64,000 nucleotides of DNA from Variovorax sp. KBW07. GTDB lineage: Bacteria > Pseudomonadota > Gammaproteobacteria > Burkholderiales > Burkholderiaceae_C. The position numbers and the translations under genes are program-made. Under the pieces are notes generated by a model. That model was not told the DNA's origin and did no database searches. It was given only the letters and a program-made list of their open reading frames with translations. Position 1 is the stretch's first letter. Each line of letters starts with the position of its first letter. Positions 57,601-63,586 of the stretch are shown piece by piece. Location: positions 1-64,000 of the forward strand of contig NZ_QAJK01000065.1 of the NCBI RefSeq assembly GCF_003852515.1, written 5' to 3'.

Positions 57601-59329
57601 TGTTCAGGCGCTTGCTGTCGCGGTTGAGCGGCGCATCGCGCTGCTCGTTGCCCTGCACGTTGATCTTCACGTTGTTGGACGCCATGGCCACGCTGACGCC
57701 GACCGCGCCGGCCACGTCGATGGCGGCACCGCTTGCCACGCGCGTGCGGCGCTCGGCGCGCGCCTGCACCTGGCCGCCGGTGGCCAAGGTGAGCGAGCCG
57801 CCGTCGAAGTTGATGTCGCCGGCCGAATCGATCTTCACCAGCGACTGGTCGCGGCGGTTGTAGCCGCCGTCACTCAATCGCATCGAGTCTTTCAGCAGGG
57901 CGTCGCGCTGCACGTCCAGCGCGGTCGCGCCGTCGGTCTCCAGCATGACGGCCGTGATGCCCTGCGGCGCCAGCGTCACGCGGGCCTCGGTCGCATCGCC
58001 CAGCGCCCTCAGGTGCACCGTGCCGCGGGTGTTGACCGAGGTGCTGGACAGCAGCACGCCCTGCTGCTCCACCGTCTTGCCGACCAGGGTCACGTCGCCC
58101 GTCGGGGCGGCGATCAGGCCGGTGTTGCGCACGCGGCCGGCGGCGCTGCCGGCCAGGCGCAGCGGATCGACCTCGTTGCCGCGCGTGCTCGAGTCGCTGT
58201 TGCCGTCGGTGCCCATGCCCTTGCGGATCACGAAGGCGTCGCCGGCGGCCAGCACGGTCTGGCCACTGGCCGTGGTGATGCTGCCGTGGTTGTGCGCCTC
58301 GCGCCCGGCCAGCAGCACGTAGCCACCGCCTTCGGTCACGCTGGTGGGCCGGCGCGTGGCAATGCGCGCACCGGGCTCCACCACCACGTCGGCGGTGGCC
58401 GCGCCGTGGCTGGCGCTGGTGGCATCGAGCACCAGGTCGTTGGCCAGCACTGGCACCTGGCTGCTGCCGCGCGCTTCGCTGTATAGGCCCTTCCTGAACT
58501 GCGCGTCGGTCATGCCAACGGCCGCGGCCACCAGGTTGCGCGTGTCGACCTGGCTGCTGCCGCTGAACACGATGCCGTTGCGGTTGACCACCATCACCGT
58601 GCCGTCGGCCTGAATCTGCCCCTGGATCTGCGAGGGCCGCGCCTTCGGGTCGTTCACGCGGTTGAGCACGGACCAGCTGGCCTGCTGGTCGAACTTCAGC
58701 GTGGTGTTGCGGCCGACGTTGAAGGTCTCCCAGTTGAGGATGGCCTTGTCGCCCGTCTGCTCGACCGTGACCACCGTGCGACCCGCCACCTGCCGCTGCG
58801 AATCGGCAGTGAGCGGACGCGCGTTGAGCCAGCCGGCGGTGAGCGAGTTGGCGTCGACCTTCAGGCCGCCTTCGGCCAGGCCGTCGGGCACCGAGGGATC
58901 GTTCTGCGCGGCCGCGCGCGCCGCGGCCTGCGCCGACTGTTGCGCCGCAATGGCGCGCGCCGCGAGGTTCAGGTTGCCGATGGATTGCCGCAGCTCTTCG
59001 CTGGCGCGCTGCTGCTGCGCCTGCGGCCCCGACAGCAACGACGCGGGCATGCCGTTGGGCAGCCGGCCCGTGGCGAGCGCGGTGCTCTGCGCCATGTTCT
59101 TCTGCGCCATCCAGGCACCGCTGAACGCCTGCTGCGCCTGCGCGCCATCGAACGCGGCACCGCCGGCCAGAAGCAGTGCGACGGCACGCACCAGTGGCGT
59201 GAGCCGCACCTGCATCGATGCGGAGCGAGAGGAAAAAGAAGAAGAAGAAGAAGGAGAAGAAGAGGAGGAGGACGACGCGTTCGGCGGATTGCGCCGGGAC
59301 ACCGTGCGGCGGCTGCTGGTGCGTTGCAT
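45626..59329 (-). CDS. Giant filamentous haemagglutinin-family exoprotein (TpsA, DUF3739 type)
   Basis: A surface protein of about 4,567 residues. After a Ser-rich N-terminal tract and a signal region (LVRAVALLLAGGAAFDGAQA) comes the TPS haemagglutination domain: ILNWETFNVGRNTTLKFDQ, then VMVVNRNGIVFSGSSQVD with the NRNG motif of secreted two-partner proteins. The rest is repetitive beta-helix sequence (recurring LRIDTPLL-, GDVRVAAP-, PAGTVL-type units). The C-terminal part fits DUF3739 and ends in VQVLGAGALTTAQMQSLTPG. GGAAG 5 bases before the ATG at 59329 supports this start over 59341. It is probably an adhesin. No TpsB partner gene is in the window. Confidence 0.92.
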   Translation of the reverse strand: MQRTSSRRTVSRRNPPNASSSSSSSPSSSSSFSSRSASMQVRLTPLVRAVALLLAGGAAFDGAQAQQAFSGAWMAQKNMAQSTALATGRLPNGMPASLLSGPQAQQQRASEELRQSIGNLNLAARAIAAQQSAQAAARAAAQNDPSVPDGLAEGGLKVDANSLTAGWLNARPLTADSQRQVAGRTVVTVEQTGDKAILNWETFNVGRNTTLKFDQQASWSVLNRVNDPKARPSQIQGQIQADGTVMVVNRNGIVFSGSSQVDTRNLVAAAVGMTDAQFRKGLYSEARGSSQVPVLANDLVLDATSASHGAATADVVVEPGARIATRRPTSVTEGGGYVLLAGREAHNHGSITTASGQTVLAAGDAFVIRKGMGTDGNSDSSTRGNEVDPLRLAGSAAGRVRNTGLIAAPTGDVTLVGKTVEQQGVLLSSTSVNTRGTVHLRALGDATEARVTLAPQGITAVMLETDGATALDVQRDALLKDSMRLSDGGYNRRDQSLVKIDSAGDINFDGGSLTLATGGQVQARAERRTRVASGAAIDVAGAVGVSVAMASNNVKINVQGNEQRDAPLNRDSKRLNNLDMWIDRRDLVRVAPGVNGYAGERWYTGGGLLEVGGYLNTDGHTVGEWAASGGTVAFAGGELVTQRGSLINVAGGTLNVQTGLLQQSWLKGNDGRLYNLSTAPADISYTGLYRGFEDEHARWGKNTTGFFYNALIAPRQRMENGYTVGRDAGQVQVGTRAAVLEGDIDATVFQGDRQQRKRDAGLDSYRQLQAAAPLAGRLVIGGVAPVYDATTGLLRDNPSARVDRVTFADASGSPASPPSLGDALAAGAALPTDLKGHVQIDSGWLRRQRLGGVVAYANDTVAVKSAITVAPGGTIALHAPTVAVDADLVARGGVIALGDLVSRFASVNGGSWVDISIADMLSAGYQPRVAVGEGVRLDARGLWSNIAQSPDRIDGLPYVDGGQVTVRSTGDVALGARSLIDVSGGAALMAGNELRGGRGGDVTLMAAQPGSEGVGPGTLRMDGEVRGHGVKGGGKLTLATGTAISIGQLPAGSDGQLAAGRSSSVHLRLAGDYLIAAGSVIPMDFSITVSRALPGLALKEAVQPDVSPNRTLTTGANWVVPPDTEVYLVDGNIYEAGQMVPSGTVLVGISELAKGYVVPKDVFPSGLPIPAKTTSYKAGALASADTVMPAGTLIAAGKTLPRAVAVQPLLNLDAGLFQSGFAQYTVRGQDGVAVADGTRVDVRMPVQRFDPAAGALMPTGADPSAALPLWTPPVYQDDPLKQKLTQRAGADLTLEAGTVYQRAPLVVGEGAHIALDPGRTLTLRGNDQVTVDGTLSAWGGRVSLLPGEHGIGNQRNLADGMPNARSYWIGEHALIDVAARPVVVTDVLGRRYGQVANGGTIEIGARHVPDAAQVDAADAFVVLRPGARLEASGTSATLDLPGRGATDVASHGGTIALSSFRGLFLDGDMRAAAGGAGAAGGTLALNLDTPIYGLVARYSLKGANVDDAVRVPREMLLAQVQGRSAVADAADLRPGEAHRALAYGAARIGVDRIHDGGFDNLSLLSHGMLSFDGSVDLSLGQSLRLTTSALALADAARPDARVALAAPYIRMAGSGRAQPDDYILPNPVTGSRNAGEGGGTLGVPLVSAGSSLRLDAQLIDLVGSVQQGVRGTIVRNVPEDLVVERNAFDQTLLRSSGDLRFSNGARFYVPGDLTLAAAQIYPATGDSGLVQVGQRSFLDKWGVRQVELDMRRRLVIERVDDTPAMPQSAFGSMTFYAANIEQRGVLRAPLGSITLGNTLDSAAASSVQLHAGSLTSISAEGLLMPYGGTQDGLTYLFNGKDVIYRVPGVGPTITLSGHAVDVREGAVLDMSGGGTLTGTAFLAGRGGSTDARMHPLVQIGAQRKGFVLPTLATNPVYAIVPGAQPLQAPLKGEKGASDPAVGRQITIGAGVPGLPPGTYTLMPSTYALLPGAFRVELNGLASQVGAPGSSTAMRNGSYTAPAQLGVAGTGIHDALPQQAVFTPADVLRTYAQYNETGYADFAVAQAMRDGVPRPLVERDAKSLRLEFGLKGKPGEVPGEPSLRFAGTTRYAPVGDGMGGTALVLGGWSRSFEVLADGAAPTPGYKGTSLHARDLNAIGAAQLNIGGAPVGTTVLDPSAADRLKDARNLGFGSAAEGIVLREGAVLRAGEVFLVTDRRDSGITIESGAGIDTLGRGPAAWDSRRGYIYSPGLRSVLAVSNGWLDVRPPSASAGGETGPGRIDIGVCTSTGNCNAGARLYSEGTITAATDQSFTLGESSRYGTRNLVLALGGINVGSERALADAAARGALPPGLTLNQPLLDRLLRGDTSTGAPALENLVLTVRDAVNFFGSAQLSTIDPATGKSPIERLMLTTPAIHGWGGADDVARIHTDVLVWNGTDTPPGLVAAGGAGTGSGRLQIDARRIELGAARGMRVDTVHEMDRLVLGFGEVRLNASEQVTARHKGSLSVYQSQGAWDEATKGYVRTGGTLRIDTPLLTGDAGSVMRYKAGGDVRVAAPQGAQPGTLTDAEASRALGAEIAIDGRSVALDTSVVLPSGKLVLRADGDVQLQDGARLDLAGRRLRFFDVDKYSWGGDVEIESRKGNVRLAQGAQIDMSAQNNRAGKLTATALDAGAGNVELLGRIAGGSSGEYDAGGTPVPYAAGRIDVRAQRLADFAGLNRRLTDGGVLGERSFQLKQGDLTVGDELKAREINLSVDGGHLTVAGKVDAGGVQVGSIRLAARDGVTIAGNALLDAHGSRLRVDSYGQAIEAPNRAIIEIDSGSGRLVLQNGARMDLRAGTDGTPRAFGTVELNAPRLGGARGSDIDIDASGTLRIDGARTVNVNGFFRYDDAPMGTDPDASGRPYQRIDQAYLQAKHDDSVDFMRNALANGDLVNRRLGGLRAYGDAFHLRPGVQIVSKTPDGDLQIDGDLDLSGFRYDSLNARTQRTGVHGSGEAGALAIRAGGNLKIYGSINDGFDTSALPVTRDDDGWVLLKGRVPFGGDVVVPRGGAVSLAEDTFLQPGRALNFDAPLKPMSLAAGTVLPVRAVLTESYTLPAGTVLGGAVRDAAGNVIHAAGTVLAQPLVLGVNMQLDPGVRLAGAAKVGQMLWPAGVPLPFPNGAVMDVNQPPFYRYNGPVLAREVALRRGAVIPAETIVKLPGGVASVKLRLADADGNQGRNFAIAPMLAEGSQSWSMRLVAGADTQAADSRALQSRGPQRDLLLGDTHYGNGFTKELVSGGKVWAWNQLAADEGYGGKGAILTPEEVSWGMCDFGYCDLVSETPEVWNFKSFPVRQPLFSVVRTGTGDLDLLAGNDFTQRSPYGIYTAGTRASARTDDADFNLPRAKGPSGNVLDGDYPIFEQFVDSQNLYRAWYPDHGGNLRVRVQGDARGDTIGTRGNVRRTTDELGVFRGQPPSAMLGNWLWRQGTGSVVPGADGVPTAWWINFGSYVAGNESSTYDLGGLWPSLVGFTGIGTLGGGNLVFETGGNAGMMEQMGDYSSTYVSRSQGLHLAVGSTGRVTRSGELLLTGGGDLDVRIGGTLNPAPEVRALPTSTTWQAGSVSRLERMRLDLNGVFANLRGALRLESGAVGGIQLDFGFAAPKDSRAQDPYVATSSIASGGPVLIPGDAGVRLDARGDLVLGGVADPGRVPTLTHGTPFSANGKQYQGEGWSWFSLWTPSTAIDLFSAGGNLTPTLGWTDLADRTNHEATDGRFVYPAVLRAVAASGSLYYGNASSGARDVSTGGPLLSPWSLTLAPSPVGPQYAVQRNAQLELLARDSIHAAGYTITPSGADPSRLVNPFQPGFAALGDPLWYGREVIHNAAADALLSSVAGGGQNSSLRFPLFTLTSPSVADVAPTGQQPSRFYAVEGDIVGLRTGSIVYRGSSTGVATPIGIWYEGSGPVAIRAGRDIDGAGTALGEVDGVPQEAVGWYARYFPGKPELSPQPQMLNVGSARGNLIVHRHAGDVSVVEAGRDIRNSSFHIAGPGELALSAGRDVYMADKGELKSLGAIVNVKPGDRSSGAGISVAVGVGRDGPDWAAFAARYLDPKRRAVSGQPFADQPGTALYSYGGELTLAGWLSQQFGYGGDEAGADAYLARKQAEIDGRRGSEGGGNTRRDLAREFGLAKGLHLVNWLRERFGGSNGQGRHFDAATMDARAFFAALPPEQQQVYLRNVYYAELRAGGREYNEEGGPRRGSYLRGREAIATLFPSHGADGGARRYQGDLTMFSSANYYLGSSDPFTKRPQAGRSYLRRDAWNAAGRPNDIGVYDALDAGIHTNFGGNVNILAPGGRTLVGVDGGFVPGEGSGVLTQGAGEVQIYSLGSILLGQSRIFTTFGGGILAWSAEGDINAGRGSKSTVVYTPQRRLYDDAGNVSLSPTTPNTGAGIATLNPIPEVPPGDIDLIAPLGTIDAGEAGIRVSGNVNLAALRVVNAENIQVQGKSTGIPVVAAVNVGALTNASAAAAQAGAAAQEALQRERTAARQALPSVFTVRVLGFGNEPAGGEGSGRGGEGREHTGAAYDPKGVVQVLGAGALTTAQMQSLTPGEQRGLKR

Positions 59330-59494
59330 GCGGACTTCCATGGGTTCGTGTTTCGTTGCTCGGTCGGGGGCCACGAAGCGGCAAGGCCCGTGGACTACCG
59401 AGCTATGACAGCGAAGGCCAGGCGCGACTGCACCATGTCACGAAATCTTCACGAACGCGGAGGTTCGGCGCGGGTCGGCGCGGGCCGGTGCTCG
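59330..59494 (-). promoter_or_regulatory. Gap between fecR and the haemagglutinin gene
   Basis: 165 bases without a gene. The haemagglutinin could have its own sigma-factor-dependent promoter here, since the gap is much longer than those between the three upstream genes, but no promoter boxes can be named with confidence. Confidence 0.25.
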
Positions 59495-60460
59495 TCAGGC
59501 GCTGGCGGCGCCCAGCAGCACGATGCCGCCGGGCAACTGCGTGAGTTCGGCGCCGTACACGTCGCGCACCAGGAAGGCCACGTCGTCCAGCCGGTCGATG
59601 GAAAAGCTCGCCTGCACGCGGCTGCGGCCCAACGCCTCGCTCGTGAGAATCAGCCGGCCGTGGCGGTAGCGGTTGACCTCCGCCACCACCTGCGACAGCG
59701 GCACCTGGTCGAACACCAGCTGGCGGCGCCGCCATGCGATGACCGGGCCGGTGTCCACGCCGGTGACCGCGCCGAGCCCCGCGGGGCCATAGCGCAGCTG
59801 CCGCCCTTCGTCGAGCCGCGCATGCTGCGTGCCTTGCGCCACCTCGACCTGGCCCGACAGGCAGGTCACGCAGACTTCGCCGTCGAGATGGCGGATGTTG
59901 AAGCGCGCATGCACCGCCGACACCACGCCGCCGCCCGCCGCCACAGTGACGCGCGCGGATGCCGCGCCGCCGGCGAGCACCTCGGCCTCGCCGGAAACCA
60001 GGTCGATGCTTTCTCCCGCGCCTTCTTGCGCCGCGCCGTGACGCAGGTTGATGCGCGTCTGCGTGTTCATCTGCAGCACCACGCCGTCGCCCATCGCAAC
60101 CTCGCGCTGCTCGCCGGTGGCCGTGCGCAAGTCGGCGCCCCATTCGGTCACCGACGGCCAGAGCGCCAGCGGCGGTGACACCGCGAGGTACGCGACCGAG
60201 GCCGCCACCGCGCCGCCCAGGAAGGCGCGACGGCCGGGCGCCGGCAGGCGGCGGCGGGCCGCCTCGCGCGCCTCTTGCTGCTGCACGCGCTGCGCGGCCG
60301 GCGCCATCGCCTGCCACACCTCGCGCGCCTGCACGAAGGCTTGCGCATGGTCGCGGCTGCGCGCGCACCAGCGACGGAACGCCTGCGCGTCGTCTTCCGT
60401 CGCCATTTGCGAGCCGAGCCGCACCACCCAGGCTTGCGCTTCGCGTTGCAGGGTCTTCAT
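59495..60460 (-). CDS. FecR-type sigma regulator
   Basis: A 321-residue protein: N-terminal DUF4880 region (AQAWVVRLGSQMATEDDAQA, AFRRWCARSRDHAQAF), a membrane segment of Tat-like look (RRAFLGGAVAASVAYLAV), a periplasmic FecR domain (TATGEQREVAMGDGVVLQMN) and a C-terminal STN-like end (LVFDQVPLSQVVAEVNRYRH). It should relay an outside signal to the sigma factor encoded upstream. The ATG at 60460 has GGAG 11 bases upstream; an ATG at 60493, inside the end of the sigma gene, is equally possible. It lies upstream of the giant haemagglutinin gene in the same direction. Confidence 0.9.
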   Translation of the reverse strand: MKTLQREAQAWVVRLGSQMATEDDAQAFRRWCARSRDHAQAFVQAREVWQAMAPAAQRVQQQEAREAARRRLPAPGRRAFLGGAVAASVAYLAVSPPLALWPSVTEWGADLRTATGEQREVAMGDGVVLQMNTQTRINLRHGAAQEGAGESIDLVSGEAEVLAGGAASARVTVAAGGGVVSAVHARFNIRHLDGEVCVTCLSGQVEVAQGTQHARLDEGRQLRYGPAGLGAVTGVDTGPVIAWRRRQLVFDQVPLSQVVAEVNRYRHGRLILTSEALGRSRVQASFSIDRLDDVAFLVRDVYGAELTQLPGGIVLLGAASA

Positions 60461-60482
60461 GGCGTCCGTCGCTCCGGGTTCA

Positions 60483-61043
60483 TCAGCGGTCATCACACGA
60501 AGACTGTTTTCCGGCACCGGGACCGAAGCGCTGGATGAAATCCCTGCCCAGCCGCTCGCAGCAATGCTCCAGGCCCGCACGCAGTTCCTTCTCGACAGTG
60601 CGGGCCGACACGCCGTAGCGCGCCGCGATGTCCTTGTGCGGCATCTCGTCGACGCGCGCCGCCAGCACGATGGCGCGGCGACGGCGCGGCAACTCCGCCA
60701 GCGCGCGCTCCAGCGCCTCGAGTTCGTTGCGCGCCTCGGCGCTGCGCGCCGGGTCCGCCGCCTCGTCGGCCATGTCGTACAGCGCCTCGACCTCGCCCAC
60801 GCTCAGCAGCCGCGAATTGCTCTTGCGCTGGTCTTCCGCCACGTTGAGCGCGATGCGGAACAGATAGGCCGAGGGGTAGCGCACCGCGCTGTGTACAGTG
60901 GATTTTTCGACGCGCAGATAGGCTTCCTGCAGCGCGTCGTTGGCCAGGTCTTCCGAGCCGAGGCGAAGGTGCAGGTGCTTGCGGAACTGCGCATAGCGCG
61001 CAAGGAACAGCGCACGCAGCGAGGCCTTGATCGATTCGGACAT
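60483..61043 (-). CDS. ECF sigma factor (FecI-like)
   Basis: A 186-residue ECF sigma factor with region 2 (RLGSEDLANDALQEAYLRVE, then SAYLFRIALNVAEDQRK) and region 4 (RALAELPRRRRAIVLAARVD, then MPHKDIAARYGVSARTVEKE). It lies 13 bases after the STN-TonB gene and just before fecR. It is expected to drive the giant haemagglutinin gene downstream, perhaps together with its own operon. It is distinct from the sigma factor at 13572-14180. Confidence 0.92.
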   Translation of the reverse strand: MSESIKASLRALFLARYAQFRKHLHLRLGSEDLANDALQEAYLRVEKSTVHSAVRYPSAYLFRIALNVAEDQRKSNSRLLSVGEVEALYDMADEAADPARSAEARNELEALERALAELPRRRRAIVLAARVDEMPHKDIAARYGVSARTVEKELRAGLEHCCERLGRDFIQRFGPGAGKQSSCDDR

Positions 61044-61056
61044 GCGCGTCGCCGCC

Positions 61057-61857
61057 TCAGCCCCCGGCGCCCACGGCGCCCGCAGCGCTGGTCGCGTGTG
61101 CGCCGAGGTAGGGCCGGCAGTCGCGCGCCGGGTCGGGGCGCGGGGTCAGCAGCAGCGTGATGGGCTGTGCCAACGCGGGCGGCGGTGGCGTGTCCAGGCC
61201 GAGCGCGCGCAGGCTGGCGAGCACCGTGGCGTCGCGCGCCGGCACGCCGCTGCCTTCGAGCACATGCGCGTCGCTGACGCTGCCCGCCGAGTCGATCCAC
61301 AGCTGGACCGCGAGTCGGTAGCGGCCGAAAGCGTCGGGCTGCGCGATGCACAGCACGCGCGTGATGGCACCCTGCAGGACGGTCGCGTAGGCACGCAAGG
61401 CCGGGCCGCTGCCGGCCAGCGCGGCGCTGGCGGGTTCGTGCGCTTGCTGTTGTTCTTGTTCTTGCGAACTGCCGGTTGGTGCTTGCAGCGGCACGAGCGT
61501 GAACGCGTTGGCGCCGGTGTAGCGCGCCGCCAAGCCGGTGCCGGTGAGCATGCGCTGCAACGCGTCGCGCGGCGCGAACTCGCCTTGTACCGGCGACGCT
61601 TCGCGGCCTTCGGTGAGGCGGCTGGTGACGAGTACCGAATGGCCAGTGAGACGGCCGAACACGGCGAGGGAACGCGCCAGCGGCTGAGCCGGGAGGTCGA
61701 AATGAAGGGGGGCCGCATCGATCGCCATGTCGTCCGGCGATGGTGCTGTTGCCGATGCTGAGGCCGCTGCTGCAGCGTGCGCGGCGCAGATCGCCAGCAT
61801 CATGACCAGGCACCAGGACAGCGTCAGGGCACCGCCCGATGCGGAAGTACGTGTCAT
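61057..61857 (-). CDS. Exported STN domain - TonB C-terminal domain hybrid protein
   Basis: A 266-residue protein with a signal sequence (LSWCLVMMLAICAAHAAAAA), an STN domain (FDLPAQPLARSLAVFGRLTG to NAFTLVPLQAP), a Gln/Glu-rich linker (SSQEQEQQQAHEP) and a C-terminal TonB-like domain (YRLAVQLWIDSAGSVSDAHV). There is no receptor barrel. The STN part is the module that talks to FecR, so this protein may deliver the signal for the adjacent FecI/FecR pair. The ATG at 61857 is used. It is first of four minus-strand genes ending with the haemagglutinin. Confidence 0.85.
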   Translation of the reverse strand: MTRTSASGGALTLSWCLVMMLAICAAHAAAAASASATAPSPDDMAIDAAPLHFDLPAQPLARSLAVFGRLTGHSVLVTSRLTEGREASPVQGEFAPRDALQRMLTGTGLAARYTGANAFTLVPLQAPTGSSQEQEQQQAHEPASAALAGSGPALRAYATVLQGAITRVLCIAQPDAFGRYRLAVQLWIDSAGSVSDAHVLEGSGVPARDATVLASLRALGLDTPPPPALAQPITLLLTPRPDPARDCRPYLGAHATSAAGAVGAGG

Positions 61858-62072
61858 GAGGCGGAGGGTCAACGGCAACAACGAAGAGGTCTGGAGCGGC
61901 GACTGTCCGCCGCGCGGCCCGGAGCGGTCCGGGTGAGCGTGCGGGCGAGACTAGCGGGCGTGCGTGACCGACTTGTGACGTTTGGTTTTCGCTTTGGGGG
62001 CGGGAGGGGTGGCGTGCGCGAGTCGAGGGTGCGCAGACTTCATCGGTCTCGAAAGGACACAGCCCAAAAAGA

Positions 62073-62104
62073 AAAGTCCCGTCGCATGGACTGCGCGGGA
62101 CTTT
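62073..62104 (-). terminator. Rho-independent terminator with no gene in front of it
   Basis: Stem AAAGTCCCG (62073-62081) with CGGGACTTT (62096-62104), plus an inner CGCA/TGCG stem and a 5-base loop. On the minus strand it is followed by TTTTCTTTTT. No minus-strand gene precedes it; it fits the terminator of a tRNA gene whose body has been displaced. Confidence 0.75.
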
Positions 62105-62127
62105 CAGGAATTGCCAAGGATCAAATC

Positions 62128-62141
62128 TGGCGGAGAGTGTG
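62128..62141 (-). other. Possible tRNA-Ser 3'-end remnant (attachment-site-like)
   Basis: On the minus strand the sequence reads CACACTCTCCGCCA, as expected for the acceptor 3' strand, discriminator G and CCA of a class II tRNA-Ser. It is followed 24 bases later by a terminator. The T-arm and the rest of the tRNA are missing at higher coordinates. This is what is left at one edge of an element that integrates into a tRNA 3' end. The match is only 14 bases. Confidence 0.45.
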
Positions 62142-62308
62142 ACCGCACATTGACCAGGCTGTATGCGGGTTTTTTGCCCGTATTCAAAGACTTCCATCAT
62201 CCTCACCACCAAACAACGAACGCACCTCGGAATCCGGGCTTTCCCGAAGCGCGTTCCCATCGCAAACCGCCGACATTCGTGTGATTGAAACGAAATGAAA
62301 GCGCGACG

Positions 62309-62548
62309 ATGGCTTCCTATAAGCATGACGAGTTTCTGACAAAAAATCTCCACGCCGAGTTTGATAAGAGCTACGCCCCTGGGACTGAGGCGGCAAATGC
62401 TGGAATCTATCGGTGTACCGGATGCGGCGATGAGATCGGTATCGCAAAGGGACACAAGCTGCCCCCACAAAATGAACGGCAGCATCCACAAAGGTGTGGC
62501 GGGATTCGCTGGCAGTTAGCGGTGTTCGCGATTCAAGTCAAAAATTGA
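62309..62548 (+). CDS. Small zinc-ribbon-like hypothetical protein
   Basis: A 79-residue protein with YRCTGCGDE, a CxxC knuckle, and a later Cys in HPQRCGGIRWQLAV together with several His, so a metal-binding ribbon is likely though a clean second CxxC is absent. The N-terminus is charged (YKHDEFLTKNLHAEFDKSYA). Similar short proteins are widespread in proteobacteria without a known role. Base use is richer in A/T than in the genes to the left, placing it in the island-like part. It precedes the AlbA_2 gene by 34 bases and may be in the same transcript. Confidence 0.65.
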   Translation: MASYKHDEFLTKNLHAEFDKSYAPGTEAANAGIYRCTGCGDEIGIAKGHKLPPQNERQHPQRCGGIRWQLAVFAIQVKN

Positions 62549-62582
62549 TTCGTGAAAAGAAACCGTCCATGAGGCCAGCAAC

Positions 62583-63536
62583 ATGACGGCGGAAGAAATT
62601 CTCAGCCTCATCGAAGATCGGACGCAGGAATCGCTCTACCTTGAGTTCAAGCGAGGTGATTCCCTGGGCCGACAGAACAATCAGCGCGTAGAACTTCTGA
62701 AGGACGTGACCGGTTTTGCCAATGCAGATGGGGGACGCATCATCTACGGCATCGCCGAGAGCCGGCCAGTCGACGGCATCGCCGCTGCAGATAGTTTGGC
62801 GCCCCTTGCCGACCCAACCATTACCCGCGAGTGGCTAAGCTCGACAATTCACGATCATGCAAGCCCTAGATTTCACGACTTCGATATCGAAGAGATCGCA
62901 GTGGAAGGTGGTCGTGTACTGGTCGTCGACATCAAGGCTGCAGGCACAGCCCATCAGACCCTGCTTGGGGACCTACGCTACTACCAACGAGCTGGCGTCA
63001 CCACAAGGCCGCTTGAAGATTTTCGCATTCGCGACCTGATGTCGCGCGGCACGCGCCCCCTCGCTGAAGTTGTTGTGCGCACCCAGAACCATGGAATTTC
63101 GGCAGATCTTCATCGATACAGTCTTCGAGTGGCAGTCACGAATGTCGGTAACGTTACGATGGAGAAATGGTGGCTGAACGTTGATGTCCCGGCGGTTGCT
63201 TTTCATGACTCGCGATACCAAGGCCAGAACCTCGCACGACTTCATGCCTTGTACCAACACATGGCCCAAATGGTGAACCTCCGCGATGGAGGAGAGGTTG
63301 CCCGGCTTTCCTTTGGCGATCCTCTAGGCAATGGAGCTCGCTTCATTCTTCACCCGGGCCAATCTCAGAAATATGACCCTGAACCAGGTCACTTTCCGGA
63401 GTTCATCATGGAAGTCGACCACGACAACTTTCAGGTGCTGAGTGATATGCAACGTGCACTCACTTGGACCCTGTATTTAAACAATGCTCAGCCAGTCACG
63501 GGCATTATTCCCTTTGCTGACTGGTGCCGCTTCTAG
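62583..63536 (+). CDS. Schlafen AlbA_2 domain protein
   Basis: A 317-residue protein. Its N-terminal half is an AlbA_2 (divergent AAA_4 / Schlafen-type) domain: ESLYLEFKRGDSLG, then LLKDVTGFANADGGRIIYGI and a later IKAAGTAHQT. The C-terminal half (from about residue 165) is beta-rich (YSLRVAVTNVGNVTMEKWWL) and unfamiliar. AlbA_2 proteins are frequent in defence islands and are thought to bind nucleic acid; some Schlafen relatives cut tRNA. Activity here is not shown. Codon use is markedly less GC-rich than upstream genes. A terminator hairpin follows at 63557. Confidence 0.85.
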   Translation: MTAEEILSLIEDRTQESLYLEFKRGDSLGRQNNQRVELLKDVTGFANADGGRIIYGIAESRPVDGIAAADSLAPLADPTITREWLSSTIHDHASPRFHDFDIEEIAVEGGRVLVVDIKAAGTAHQTLLGDLRYYQRAGVTTRPLEDFRIRDLMSRGTRPLAEVVVRTQNHGISADLHRYSLRVAVTNVGNVTMEKWWLNVDVPAVAFHDSRYQGQNLARLHALYQHMAQMVNLRDGGEVARLSFGDPLGNGARFILHPGQSQKYDPEPGHFPEFIMEVDHDNFQVLSDMQRALTWTLYLNNAQPVTGIIPFADWCRF

Positions 63537-63556
63537 GAAGACTGCGGAAAGTTCCG

Positions 63557-63586
63557 TTCAGCGTGCCGAGCGCTGAAGAATTTTCT
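63557..63586 (+). terminator. Terminator after the AlbA_2 gene
   Basis: TTCAGCG (63557-63563) pairs with CGCTGAA (63571-63577), 7-base loop, followed by GAATTTTCTT. A modest intrinsic terminator 20 bases after the stop. Confidence 0.55.

Larger units (their letters stand above)
61858..62308. other. Junction region between core-like and island-like DNA
   Basis: About 450 bases with no gene. It holds, from low to high coordinate, the upstream region of the STN-TonB operon, a minus-strand terminator (62073-62104), a fragment resembling the 3' end of tRNA-Ser (62128-62141), and a hairpin-like GCGGG-TTTTTT-GCCCG (62165-62180). Base composition changes here to visibly more A/T. Confidence 0.5.

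Noticed and set aside
52940-58486. Second long plus-strand frame opposite the haemagglutinin gene
   Set aside because: Same low-complexity composition and no recognisable motif; shadow of the real gene.
62128-62200. Complete tRNA gene
   Set aside because: Only the acceptor 3' strand fits; no T-arm, anticodon or D-arm follows.
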